From positions 19,889 through 28,920 of the forward strand of contig DLOQ01000121.1 of NCBI GenBank assembly GCA_002479655.1: a stretch of DNA of 9,032 nucleotides. Direction: 5' to 3'. Position 1 is the stretch's first letter, and every line of letters begins with the position of its first letter. This stretch comes from Lachnospiraceae bacterium UBA7480. Its GTDB lineage: Bacteria; Bacillota; Clostridia; Lachnospirales; Lachnospiraceae. Position numbers and translations under genes: made by a program. This document shows positions 1 to 6,835 of this stretch, piece after piece. Below the pieces are notes generated by a model. That model had not been told where the DNA came from and made no database searches. It saw only the letters and a program-made list of their open reading frames with translations.

Positions 1-446
1 CATCAAAGGACGATATGTTTGATGCTTCTCTTTTGCTGAAACCGCAGGAATATGTCATTGGAATCGGCTGTAAAAGAGGAAAAAAAGCAGATGAAATCAA
101 TGATTTTATCTTAAAAGCCATCGAAAAAAAAGGAATTTCCATTGACCGGATCTTCGCGCTTTCCTCTATCACACAAAAGCGTGATGAAGAGGGGATCATC
201 CAATGGTGCAGAAAAGAAGGGATCCCGTTTTTTACATATACGGCAGAAGAATTGCAGGAAGTAAAAGGAGATTTTAAGGAGTCTTATTTTGTTAAGGCTC
301 GGGTTGGCGTTGATAATGTTTGTGAAAGGGCGGCAGTGAAAGCCTGTGGAGAAAATGGGCAGCTGTTTGTTCCCAAAATCGCGGAAAATGGCATGACAAT
401 TGCAATCGCAAAAAGAGAATGGAAGGTATGTATTGATGGCAAATAG
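1..446 (+). CDS. cbiG: Cobalt-precorrin-5A hydrolase CbiG, C-terminal part (5' end outside window)
   Basis: CbiG opens the delta-lactone of cobalt-precorrin-5A, releasing the two-carbon acetaldehyde fragment during anaerobic corrin ring contraction. Only the C-terminal domain is visible. Family hallmarks are the VIGIGCKRGKK strand and loop near the start, the SSITQKRDEEG segment, PFFTYTAEEL, VGVDNVCERAA, and the closing VPKIAENGMTIAIA. The frame stays open to the left edge (first whole codon at 3), and full-length CbiG has roughly 200 more residues upstream, so I treat it as truncated by the window. An ATG at 15 has AAAGGA just before it, so a stand-alone C-terminal domain (CobE-like) cannot be excluded, but a normal fused CbiG is more likely. 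Its stop at 444-446 overlaps the next gene by 11 bases, implying translational coupling in a cobalamin operon. Confidence 0.9.
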   Translation, partial: SKDDMFDASLLLKPQEYVIGIGCKRGKKADEINDFILKAIEKKGISIDRIFALSSITQKRDEEGIIQWCRKEGIPFFTYTAEELQEVKGDFKESYFVKARVGVDNVCERAAVKACGENGQLFVPKIAENGMTIAIAKREWKVCIDGK

Positions 447-1197
447 GATCTATATTGTTGGAATGGGACCGGGCAGAGAAGAAATGATGACAGGAGAAGC
501 GTTGCGTGTATTAGAGCAGTCAGACGTGATCGTTGGTTACACATTATATCTAAAGCTGCTTAGCGGGCGTTTTCAGGGAAAAGAGCTTTTGTCCACACCG
601 ATGCGTCAGGAGGAGGAACGGTGCAGACTGTGTTTTGAGGAGGCTGAAAAAGGGAAAAAAACAGCCCTTGTATGCAGCGGCGATGCGGGGATTTATGGGA
701 TGGCGTCTTTGATGTATGAGATGGGGAAAGCGTATCCCAAAACAGAAATATATGTGATTGCGGGGATAACCGCAGCGAGCAGTGGAGCGGCAGTTTTAGG
801 TGCACCGCTGAATCATGATTTTTGTGTGATCAGTCTGAGTGATCTGCTGACACCATGGGAAACGATTGAAAAAAGGCTTGAAGCTGCTGCGGCAGGTGAT
901 TTTGTCATTGTGCTTTATAACCCGTCCAGTCACAAAAGAAAAGATTATCTGATGCGCGCCTGTGATATCCTGCTTCGCAGGATTGAGGAGAACCGTATCT
1001 GCGGTTATGCTGAAAATATAGGAAGGGAAGGTACGAAAGCGGCCATTTGTACCTTAAAGCAGTTAAGGGACAGGGAGGTCAATATGTTCACCACAGTATT
1101 TATTGGAAGTTCCGGATCGGAGAATATCAATGGAAAATTTGTTACAAGGAGAGGCTATAACATTGAAAAAAATACTGATATTTGCAGGGACAACTGA
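436..1197 (+). CDS. cobJ: Precorrin-3B / cobalt-factor III C17-methyltransferase (CobJ/CbiH)
   Basis: This SAM-dependent tetrapyrrole methyltransferase methylates C17 and drives ring contraction in cobalamin synthesis. The 253-residue protein has the normal length. Visible motifs are the N-terminal GMGPG loop (residues 9-13), SGDAGIYGM (81-89), the AGITAASSGAAVLGAPLNHD block with ISLSDLLTPW after it, VLYNPSSHKRKDYL (YNPSS at 161-165), and the C-terminal TTVFIGSS plus INGKFVTRRGY typical of CbiH. I choose ATG 436, preceded by GGAAGG at about 420-426, because the protein then starts MANRIYIVGMGPG like its relatives; an in-frame upstream start at 400 only adds residues lying inside cbiG. Neighbouring CbiG and CbiET point to the anaerobic (cobalt-early) route, so CbiH is the functional name. 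The 3' end overlaps the start of the reductase gene by about 35 bases. Confidence 0.95.
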   Translation: MANRIYIVGMGPGREEMMTGEALRVLEQSDVIVGYTLYLKLLSGRFQGKELLSTPMRQEEERCRLCFEEAEKGKKTALVCSGDAGIYGMASLMYEMGKAYPKTEIYVIAGITAASSGAAVLGAPLNHDFCVISLSDLLTPWETIEKRLEAAAAGDFVIVLYNPSSHKRKDYLMRACDILLRRIEENRICGYAENIGREGTKAAICTLKQLRDREVNMFTTVFIGSSGSENINGKFVTRRGYNIEKNTDICRDN

Positions 1198-3325
1198 AGG
1201 AAGAAAATTATCGGAATATCTTGCGGGAGCCGGAATCGATCATACGGTCTGCGTGGCAACGGAGTATGGTGAAATCGTTTTAGGACAGCATCCTCTTGTA
1301 AAAGTACATCAGGGAAGAATGAATCAGGAACAGATAGAAAGATTCCTGAGTAATGAAAAATTTGATGTTGTGGTAGATGCAACACATCCTTTTGCCGGGG
1401 AGATCACCTGTAATATACAGGCTGTATTGAAAAAAATGGAGCAGAGCGGAATAGTCATTGCGTATTTAAGACTGAAAAGAGACGGCATTGCGGAAAGGGA
1501 AAACGGCATTGCCTATTTTGAAACCATAGAAGATTGTGTGAAAGCGCTGAAAGATACGGAGGGAAACATCCTCCTGACTACCGGCAGCAAGGAATTGTAT
1601 AAGTATTGTGTTTCGGAAGAGATAAAGCATAGATTGTATGTAAGGGTGCTTCCAAGCGTGGAAAGTCTTTCCCTTTGCATGGAGCAGGGCATTCAGGGGA
1701 AACAGATCATTGCAATGCAGGGACCGTTTACTGTAGAGATGAATGAGGCTGTTATTCATCAATATGAAATATCCTGTCTGGTAACGAAGGAAAGCGGTGC
1801 TCCCGGTGGGTTTCAGGAAAAAATGAACGCCGCAAAAAGAACCGGAACAAAGATATTTGTAATAGGCTGCCCTGAAGAGGGCGAGGGGGATTCCTTTTCT
1901 GAAATATGCCGGAAACTTAACAGCTTGAGAAAAGAAAATCTCCCTTCCAACCATCCGCCCAAAGAAAGTATGGAAACACCCTGCGGATATCCCCGCATTT
2001 CCCCAAACCGGGGAAATAATATGGAAATCATTCTGGCGGGGATCGGTATGGGGCATGCAGACTGTCTGACAAAAGAGGCAGAGAAGGTGATCAGTGAAGC
2101 AGATATATTATTGGGAGCCGGAAGAATGCTTAAGAGGGTCTGCTCTAAAGCAGAAAAACATCCTTTTTATCAGGCGGAACAGATCATTCCTTATCTGCAT
2201 GAGATACAGAGTGAAAGTTTATTTGTGAAAAATATAAAAGTTGTGATTCTTTTTTCGGGAGACAGCGGTTTCTACAGTGGATGTCAGCTGCTGTATGCGG
2301 CATTGGAAAAGGAAATCACGGAAGGGCGCATAAAGGCATCCATCCATATCCTTCCGGGTATTTCTTCCATAGCTTATCTGGCTTCCCGCATTGGAGAAAG
2401 CTATCAGGATGTAGCTGTTTACAGTATGCATGGGAAAAAATTATGTAATCTTGTACGGCGGATCAAATGCAGTCCAAAAACATTTTTGCTCACATCAGGT
2501 GTGAAAGATATAAATCAGCTGGGAGAACTGTTGTCAGAGGCAGGGATGCAAAAATGTGAGATCATAACGGGGTATCAGTTATCCTATGAGGAACAGCGGA
2601 TAGAGAGGCATACGCCGTTAGAATGTATGGAACTATCGGAGGAAGGGTTATATACCTGCTTTGTCAAAAATCCGTATGTCCTGCAAAAAAGATTGACACA
2701 TGGCATTGTAGATGGACAGTTTATCAGGGACAGGGTTCCCATGACAAAAGAGGAGATCCGGGAGGTCAGTATCTGTAAGCTGCGGCTGCGGGAAAATGCG
2801 GTCGTTTATGACATAGGCAGCGGCACCGGTTCCGTTGCGGTGGAAATAGCGTGTATTTCTGACGATATACAGGTGTATGCGGTGGAACGCAGTCATGAAG
2901 CCGTTTCTTTGATCGAAAAGAATAAAGAGAAGTTTGAGCTGCAAAATGTTACAGTGATAGAAGGGGAGGCGCCGGAGGCATTAGCCGGGCTTCCAATGGC
3001 GACACATGCGTTTATCGGAGGAAGCGGCGGCAGATTAAGGGAAATACTAACATCACTACGGCAGCTCAATCCCCATATGAGAGTTGTGGTAAATGCCGTC
3101 AGCATGGAAACAATCTGTGAGATGAGAGAGATTTTGTCGATGGATGAGACGATAAAAGAGGAAGAGATCGTACAGTTACAGGTAAGCAGAATAAAAAAAG
3201 CGGGAAGTCATCACTTGATGCAGTCCGGGAATCCGGTCTGGATCTTTGCGTTTGCGTTTGACAATGATGGCGCTGAAAATGACGACAGCGATTTTGGCGT
3301 GAACCAAAATGAAGTGCAGGCTTGA
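1163..3325 (+). CDS. cobK-cbiET: Three-domain fusion: precorrin-6A reductase (CobK/CbiJ) - CbiE - CbiT
   Basis: One 720-residue frame covers consecutive corrin steps: reduction of (cobalt-)precorrin-6A, C5 methylation (CbiE), then C15 methylation with decarboxylation of the C12 acetate (CbiT). Residues 1-250 are a complete CobK/CbiJ: ILIFAGTTEGR at the start, VDATHPFA (71-78), TTGSKEL (139-145), KESGAPGG (209-216). Residues 255-286 are a proline-rich linker without family likeness. CbiE starts at residue 287 (MEIILAGIGMGHAD) and contains SGDSGFYSG (D367). CbiT follows with DRVPMTKEE (523-531) and the SAM-binding motif DIGSGTGSV (550-558). The tail after IFAFAF is acidic and not conserved. I choose TTG 1163, after AAGGAG at 1146-1151, because it gives the family N-terminus; ATG 1130 with GGAG upstream is the alternative. 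CbiE-CbiT (CobL-like) fusion is common; adding CobK on the N-terminal side is less usual. The stop lies 20 bases before cbiA. Confidence 0.93.
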   Translation: MKKILIFAGTTEGRKLSEYLAGAGIDHTVCVATEYGEIVLGQHPLVKVHQGRMNQEQIERFLSNEKFDVVVDATHPFAGEITCNIQAVLKKMEQSGIVIAYLRLKRDGIAERENGIAYFETIEDCVKALKDTEGNILLTTGSKELYKYCVSEEIKHRLYVRVLPSVESLSLCMEQGIQGKQIIAMQGPFTVEMNEAVIHQYEISCLVTKESGAPGGFQEKMNAAKRTGTKIFVIGCPEEGEGDSFSEICRKLNSLRKENLPSNHPPKESMETPCGYPRISPNRGNNMEIILAGIGMGHADCLTKEAEKVISEADILLGAGRMLKRVCSKAEKHPFYQAEQIIPYLHEIQSESLFVKNIKVVILFSGDSGFYSGCQLLYAALEKEITEGRIKASIHILPGISSIAYLASRIGESYQDVAVYSMHGKKLCNLVRRIKCSPKTFLLTSGVKDINQLGELLSEAGMQKCEIITGYQLSYEEQRIERHTPLECMELSEEGLYTCFVKNPYVLQKRLTHGIVDGQFIRDRVPMTKEEIREVSICKLRLRENAVVYDIGSGTGSVAVEIACISDDIQVYAVERSHEAVSLIEKNKEKFELQNVTVIEGEAPEALAGLPMATHAFIGGSGGRLREILTSLRQLNPHMRVVVNAVSMETICEMREILSMDETIKEEEIVQLQVSRIKKAGSHHLMQSGNPVWIFAFAFDNDGAENDDSDFGVNQNEVQA
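1982..2020 (+). repeat. Two back-to-back hairpins in the CobK-CbiE linker coding sequence
   Basis: The linker DNA folds into two adjacent perfect hairpins. The first has TGCGG (1982-1986) pairing with CCGCA (1993-1997) across a 6-base loop. The second has ATTTCCCC (1997-2004) pairing with GGGGAAAT (2010-2017) across AAACC; A1997 can belong to only one of them. The second right arm contains a GGGG run seven bases before ATG 2021, the natural first codon of a stand-alone CbiE. The region may therefore be a former intergenic spacer or a small palindromic insertion that became coding, and may still act as a sequestered internal ribosome binding site. The structure is visible; the roles are inferred. 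Confidence 0.6.
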
Positions 3326-3345
3326 CAGAAAGGCGGGATGTTTGT

Positions 3346-4794
3346 ATGAAAATAAACAGAGTTATGATTGCCGCGCCGAAAAGCGGAAGCGGAAAAACAG
3401 TAGTCACCTGCGCTTTGCTGCAGATACTAAAGGATCAAGGCTGGAAAGTGGCTTCCTATAAATGCGGACCGGATTATATTGATCCGATGTTTCATGAAAA
3501 GATCATAGATGTTTCGGTAAAAAATCTGGATACGTTTTTTACGGAGGAAGAAAAGACGAGAGAACTTTTTCTTAACAGTGCAGCCAAAACAGACTTTGCG
3601 GTTTTTGAGGGCGTTATGGGATTATATGACGGGTTAGGCGGAATCAGGAAGGAAGGTTCTTCTTATCATCTTGCGGAAGTGACAAAGACACCGATCGTGC
3701 TTGTTGTTGACGCAAAAGGGATGGGGCGTTCCATGATACCTATGATAGCAGGATTCCTTAGTTATGACAAGAAACATCTGATACAGGGCATCCTACTGAA
3801 CAGGATATCAAAAGGATATTATGAAACAGTAAAACCATTGATAGAGGAAGAACTGCAAACCGGATTGATAGGTTATCTGCCGGAAAATGAGGAACTGCAT
3901 TTTGAGAGCAGGCACTTGGGGCTTTTTTTGCCGGATGAAGTGGATAATATAAAGGAGAAATTACAGGCGGCTTCAGACTTGTTCTCAAAAACGGTTTCCA
4001 TAGAGGATATCAAAGAAATAGCGGAAAGCGCGGAAGAAGCGGAATTTGATGAGACATCGGCGGAAAAAGCGTTGATTGATAGATGCAAAGGCATAGATTA
4101 TGAGAAAGCATCCGGCGGCTTAACAAAAAGAGCTGCTGTCAGGAACAGCCGTCCAACGATTGCAGTGGCAAAAGATGAAGCCTTTTGCTTTTATTATGCC
4201 GATAATATTCAATTGTTGGAGGAATATGGCGCAAGGATAATATATTTTTCTCCGGTACATGACGAAAAACTGCCGGAAGGATGTCATGCCTTATTGATCG
4301 GCGGCGGGTATCCGGAGCTATATGCAAAAGAGCTCAGCGCAAATTTGAAAATGCGCGGGGCAGTTAAAAGTGCGGTGGAAAATGAAATGCCAATCGTGGC
4401 AGAGTGCGGCGGTTTTATGTATCTGCATTCTTTCTTGAAAGATAAAGAAGGACTTTGCTATGATATGGCAGGGGTTATTCCCGCAACCTGCTTTTATACC
4501 GGGGAACTGGTTCGTTTCGGTTACATAGAGCTTCGGGAAAAGCAAAAGGATTTTTGGCTGAATGGTAAGGGTATCAAAGGACATGAATTTCACTATTATG
4601 ACAGCGCCTGTAATGGAGCGGATGTGATGGCAGTCAAGCCGGTGACCGGCAAAGAATATCCCTGCATTATAGCGAATAAAACGCAGTGGATGGGATTTCC
4701 GCATTTATATTATCCGTCCAATACCGCATTTGCAAGCGCGTTTGTTGATAAAGCGCGGAAATATCAGAAAGCAGGTAACGCTGAAGATATGTGA
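3346..4794 (+). CDS. cbiA: Cobyrinate a,c-diamide synthase CbiA
   Basis: CbiA uses glutamine and ATP to amidate the a and c side chains of cobyrinic acid. The 482-residue protein shows both halves of the family. The N-terminal dethiobiotin-synthetase-like ATPase has P-loop APKSGSGKT (10-18), then KCGPDYIDP and VFEGVMGLYDG. The C-terminal class I glutamine amidotransferase has LLIGGGYPELYA, the nucleophile Cys354 in AECGGFMYL, and GHEFHYYD with His413 and His416. A lysine- and glutamate-rich segment near residues 225-265 links the halves and makes the protein slightly longer than the roughly 460 residues usual for CbiA. I choose ATG 3346, giving MKINRVMIAAPKSGSGKT, which matches relatives; the in-frame TTG at 3322 overlaps the previous stop and has weaker support. 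An AAAGGCGGG stretch lies upstream of the start. It is the last clear corrin-pathway enzyme in the cluster. Confidence 0.96.
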   Translation: MKINRVMIAAPKSGSGKTVVTCALLQILKDQGWKVASYKCGPDYIDPMFHEKIIDVSVKNLDTFFTEEEKTRELFLNSAAKTDFAVFEGVMGLYDGLGGIRKEGSSYHLAEVTKTPIVLVVDAKGMGRSMIPMIAGFLSYDKKHLIQGILLNRISKGYYETVKPLIEEELQTGLIGYLPENEELHFESRHLGLFLPDEVDNIKEKLQAASDLFSKTVSIEDIKEIAESAEEAEFDETSAEKALIDRCKGIDYEKASGGLTKRAAVRNSRPTIAVAKDEAFCFYYADNIQLLEEYGARIIYFSPVHDEKLPEGCHALLIGGGYPELYAKELSANLKMRGAVKSAVENEMPIVAECGGFMYLHSFLKDKEGLCYDMAGVIPATCFYTGELVRFGYIELREKQKDFWLNGKGIKGHEFHYYDSACNGADVMAVKPVTGKEYPCIIANKTQWMGFPHLYYPSNTAFASAFVDKARKYQKAGNAEDM

Positions 4795-4844
4795 ACTGTT
4801 ATGAAAGCAATAAGAATTAGGAAAGGAAATGGGTAAAAGCGAGT

Positions 4845-5081
4845 ATGGAAAATTCATACCGGTTTTTTGAAAACAGAGACTGTAAATATTTCCCTTGTCA
4901 TAAGGAATTGGGAGATTTCAACTGTTTGTTTTGTTATTGTCCTTTATATTTAAAGGAAAATTGTCCGGGGAATCCTTCTTATATAGAAAAAGAGGGGAGA
5001 AAGATAAAAGCCTGCACAAACTGCAGCTTTCCGCATCAACCTGAAAATTATGAGATTATAATTGATATTCTAAAAGAATAG
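4845..5081 (+). CDS. Small cysteine-rich (probable metal-binding) protein
   Basis: This 78-residue soluble protein has eight cysteines (13, 18, 27, 30, 32, 40, 57, 60) and histidines at 19 and 64, arranged as C-x4-CH, C-x2-C-x-C, C, and C-x2-C. The motifs CKYFPCHK, DFNCLFCYCPLY and CTNCSFPH match the Pfam 'cysteine-rich small domain' family as I remember it; its role is not established. Members often sit beside corrinoid genes in anaerobes, which fits this place 50 bases after cbiA and in the same direction. No signal peptide or membrane segment is present. The spacing would suit a zinc or iron-sulfur site; that is inference. ATG 4845 is the only sensible start, with AGGAAAGGAAA some 15 bases upstream as a rather distant ribosome site. 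I am sure it is a gene, not what it does. Confidence 0.85.
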   Translation: MENSYRFFENRDCKYFPCHKELGDFNCLFCYCPLYLKENCPGNPSYIEKEGRKIKACTNCSFPHQPENYEIIIDILKE

Positions 5082-5181
5082 CACTTCCTTTTAAGGCGGC
5101 AATGTATGATTAAGAATACGACCGGTCGGTTTACCGCTGTTCCCTGCTGAAAATGCTCGAAAGATGTATAAATAAATTGTA
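5082..5181. other. Intergenic stretch upstream of the spoIIG promoter
   Basis: There is no gene here. It contains a 10-base perfect palindrome CGACCGGTCG (5119-5128), next to a short CGGT/ACCG repeat, and the weak Spo0A-like TGCTCGAA at 5154-5161. The G/C-rich palindrome stands out from its A/T-rich surroundings, but no T run follows it, so a terminator is not supported. It marks the boundary between the cobalamin and sporulation blocks. Confidence 0.5.
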
Positions 5182-5230
5182 TGAGACAAACATTATTTTG
5201 ACAAATTTTATATTTGTCTTTTTTTATAAT
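5182..5230 (+). promoter_or_regulatory. Probable Spo0A-activated sigma-A promoter of spoIIGA-sigE
   Basis: A -35 TTGACA (5198-5203) and a -10 TATAAT (5225-5230), both perfect, are separated by 21 bp. That is too long for an ordinary sigma-A promoter but is the hallmark of the B. subtilis spoIIG promoter (22 bp), which needs Spo0A. Spo0A-box-like sites (consensus near TTTGTCRAA) lie at 5197-5205 on the minus strand (TTTGTCAAA, perfect, overlapping the -35), 5182-5190 on the minus strand (TTTGTCTCA) and 5213-5221 on the plus strand (TTTGTCTTT). A weaker TGCTCGAA is at 5154-5161. Predicted transcription starts near 5237, just ahead of AAGGA (5238-5242) and the spoIIGA ATG at 5250. Confidence 0.78.
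5200..5225 (+). terminator. Possible weak A/T-rich terminator overlapping the spoIIG promoter
   Basis: GACAAAT (5200-5206) and ATTTGTC (5212-5218) form a perfect 7-bp inverted repeat with a TTTAT loop, followed by an unbroken T run ending at 5225. This has the form of an intrinsic terminator for the cobalamin transcript, but only two of the seven pairs are G-C. The same bases are explained at least as well as two inverted Spo0A boxes. No other terminator is seen after the cysteine-rich gene. Confidence 0.3.
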
Positions 5231-5249
5231 AGGACATAAGGATGGAGAT

Positions 5250-6065
5250 ATGGAACGGGATGCTTCTTTACATTACACCATATATTTAGACCGGTTGTTT
5301 GTGGAATATCTGCTGGTATATGTCCTGTTGATGCTGCTCGTGGGGATGCTGATGCATCGAAAGGCATCTTGGAAGCGGCTATTGCTTTGCGGTACGCTCT
5401 GGAGCGTGGCGGGGATCGCATGCCTGCTGCTGCCTGCCGGCGTACGCAGATGGGGCTGTGTCATAACGGAGTGCCTGATTGGAACATTGATGTTTGTTTT
5501 TTTATATGGCAGGCTTCACAAAAGGATGGCAGGAGGGGGCGTGCTTGTCATGCTGATCGTAGTCATGTATCTGACCGGTTGCTTTCAGGCATCATACAGG
5601 CTGGAGAAGTTCACGGGGATCAGCGGATCCCGACTTTTCATTGCCGTCCTGATGACAGCGGTTTTGGGGATATGGCTTCTTAGGCAGAGGGGAAGACCCC
5701 TGTATCATGTCAGTTTCCTCTATCGGGGGAAGGAGCATGAGCTTGTGGCCTTATTGGACACAGGCAATGACCTTCGGGAGCCGGTCAGCGGGAAAGCCGT
5801 CTGTGTCGTGGAAGAAAGCAGTATCCCGTGGAATATCTTGGAGGAAAAGGAAGGTGTCTATATGATCCCGTACCATGCTGTCGGGACAGATGCCGGGCTG
5901 CTCCCGGCAGTCAAGGTGCATCAGGTGAAGATCATGGACAGCGGAGGAGCTTATCATTGTCAGGAGATGCTTCTGGCAGTCTATCACGGAAGATTATCCG
6001 CGCATGGAAAATACCAGATGCTGCTTCATTTAGATTATCTGAAAGAAAGGAATGGACTATGTTAG
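5250..6065 (+). CDS. spoIIGA: SpoIIGA, sporulation sigma-E factor processing peptidase
   Basis: SpoIIGA is the membrane-bound aspartic protease that removes the pro-sequence of sigma-E in the mother cell after a forespore signal (SpoIIR). The 271-residue protein has five hydrophobic spans at about 11-35, 44-63, 71-87, 96-113 and 127-144, followed by a cytoplasmic protease domain. The catalytic aspartate is Asp170 in [15 protein letters not shown] and the closing [12 protein letters not shown] also fit the family. It is slightly shorter than the roughly 300 residues usual. I choose ATG 5250, with AAGGA at 5238-5242, because the in-frame TTG at 5214 lies upstream of the predicted -10 and could not be on the transcript. 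The gene overlaps sigE by 7 bases. A strong Spo0A-type promoter precedes it, as in B. subtilis. Confidence 0.95.
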   Translation: MERDASLHYTIYLDRLFVEYLLVYVLLMLLVGMLMHRKASWKRLLLCGTLWSVAGIACLLLPAGVRRWGCVITECLIGTLMFVFLYGRLHKRMAGGGVLVMLIVVMYLTGCFQASYRLEKFTGISGSRLFIAVLMTAVLGIWLLRQRGRPLYHVSFLYRGKEHELVALLDTGNDLREPVSGKAVCVVEESSIPWNILEEKEGVYMIPYHAVGTDAGLLPAVKVHQVKIMDSGGAYHCQEMLLAVYHGRLSAHGKYQMLLHLDYLKERNGLC

Positions 6066-6793
6066 ATTTTAACTGGCCGGCAAAGATTTACTGGTTTTTG
6101 TGTAAGGATAGACTTTTGCCGGAGGAAACGGAAAACGAATTGTTTTACATAGGGGGGAGCGATGTCCTTCCGCCGCCGTTAAATACCACGGAAGAGAATG
6201 AAATGATCTGGAAGCTGGAAAACGGAAAGGCAGAGGAAGCGAAACCGGTATTGATCGAGCGTAATCTCCGGCTGGTAGTTTATATTGCCAAAAAATTTGA
6301 CAATACCGGGATCGGGGTGGAGGATCTTGTATCCATCGGAACGATAGGATTGATCAAATCAATCAATACCTTCCGCTCTGAGAAAAATATCAAGCTGGCA
6401 ACCTATGCTTCCCGCTGTATCGAAAATGAGATCCTTATGTATCTTCGCAGGAATAATAAGACAAAGCTGGAGGTCTCTATTGACGAGCCGTTAAATGTAG
6501 ATTGGGACGGCAATGAACTGCTGTTATCCGATGTGCTGGGAACGGAAGAGGATATTATCTATCGGGACATTGAATCAGAAGTGGAAAGGACGCTGCTGAC
6601 GCGCGCCATCAGCAGGTTGAAGGAGCGGGAGCGGACGATCATCATGCTGCGGTTTGGGATCAACCGTTCGGACGGTCAGGAGATGACACAGAAGGAGGTT
6701 GCGGAATTGTTAGGCATCTCCCAATCTTATATTTCCCGCCTGGAAAAAAAGATTATGAAGCGGCTGCAAAAAGAAATGATCAGGGAGGAATAA
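6059..6793 (+). CDS. sigE: RNA polymerase sporulation sigma factor SigE (pro-sigma-E)
   Basis: SigE is the early mother-cell sigma factor, made as an inactive precursor. The 244-residue protein begins with a pro-sequence of about 28-30 residues, hydrophobic and basic, around [15 protein letters not shown]. The conserved junction FYIGGS (29-34) followed by LPPPL matches the place where B. subtilis SpoIIGA cuts. Region 2 follows ([12 protein letters not shown] from residue 69, then [18 protein letters not shown] and [19 protein letters not shown]), then region 3 ([12 protein letters not shown]), then region 4 with [12 protein letters not shown] and the helix-turn-helix [25 protein letters not shown] 6059 has AAAGGAA at 6046-6052; the frame is open further upstream but only inside spoIIGA. 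The 7-base overlap with spoIIGA couples protease and substrate. No sigG follows, unlike the common order. Confidence 0.97.
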   Translation: MLDFNWPAKIYWFLCKDRLLPEETENELFYIGGSDVLPPPLNTTEENEMIWKLENGKAEEAKPVLIERNLRLVVYIAKKFDNTGIGVEDLVSIGTIGLIKSINTFRSEKNIKLATYASRCIENEILMYLRRNNKTKLEVSIDEPLNVDWDGNELLLSDVLGTEEDIIYRDIESEVERTLLTRAISRLKERERTIIMLRFGINRSDGQEMTQKEVAELLGISQSYISRLEKKIMKRLQKEMIREE

Positions 6794-6815
6794 TTAGGAC
6801 AACACCTCATATATT
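6788..6815 (+). promoter_or_regulatory. Candidate sigma-E promoter for the spoIIIA operon
   Basis: GAATAAT (6788-6794) matches six of seven bases of the B. subtilis sigma-E -35 consensus as I recall it (GHATATT). CATATATT (6808-6815) matches seven of eight bases of the -10 consensus CATACAHT. The spacer is 13 bp, one below the usual 14-15. The spoIIIA operon is known to be sigma-E-dependent in B. subtilis, so a promoter is expected here. The start would fall near 6822-6824, right at the ribosome binding site, giving a very short leader. It is based on a remembered consensus and is untested. Confidence 0.5.
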
Positions 6816-6830
6816 GAAATATGGAGGTGT
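6802..6830 (+). promoter_or_regulatory. Hairpin burying the spoIIIAA ribosome binding site
   Basis: Bases 6802-6812 (ACACCTCATAT) pair with 6819-6830 (ATATGGAGGTGT) to give 11 base pairs with one bulged G at 6823 and a 6-base loop. The right arm contains GGAGG (6823-6827), the Shine-Dalgarno sequence eight bases before the spoIIIAA ATG at 6836. No T run follows, so it is not an intrinsic terminator. It would reduce translation of spoIIIAA from RNA reading through from spoIIG. The pairing is visible; the effect is inferred. Confidence 0.6.
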
Positions 6831-6835
6831 CGTAT

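Noticed and set aside
1..60. Cobalamin riboswitch for the operon
   Set aside because: The window begins inside cbiG; any riboswitch would be upstream, and none is seen in the internal spacers.
1466..2056. 196-residue open frame on the minus strand
   Set aside because: It lies wholly opposite the conserved CobK-CbiE frame, has no recognisable motif and no ribosome site worth noting; it is a shadow.
4801..4836. 11-codon mini-frame between cbiA and the cysteine-rich gene
   Set aside because: It is too short to judge, has no ribosome site, and its composition is ordinary spacer.
5119..5136. CGACCGGTCG palindrome with adjacent CGGT/ACCG repeat as a terminator
   Set aside because: Stems are short, loops are tiny and no T run follows; it is kept only as a description of the spacer.
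5369..5683. 104-residue plus-strand frame inside spoIIGA
   Set aside because: The other frame carries the SpoIIGA membrane segments; this one has no family likeness.
5828..6058. N-terminal extension of the sigE frame
   Set aside because: It lies inside spoIIGA; ATG 6059 has a good ribosome site and gives the expected pro-sequence length before FYIGGS.
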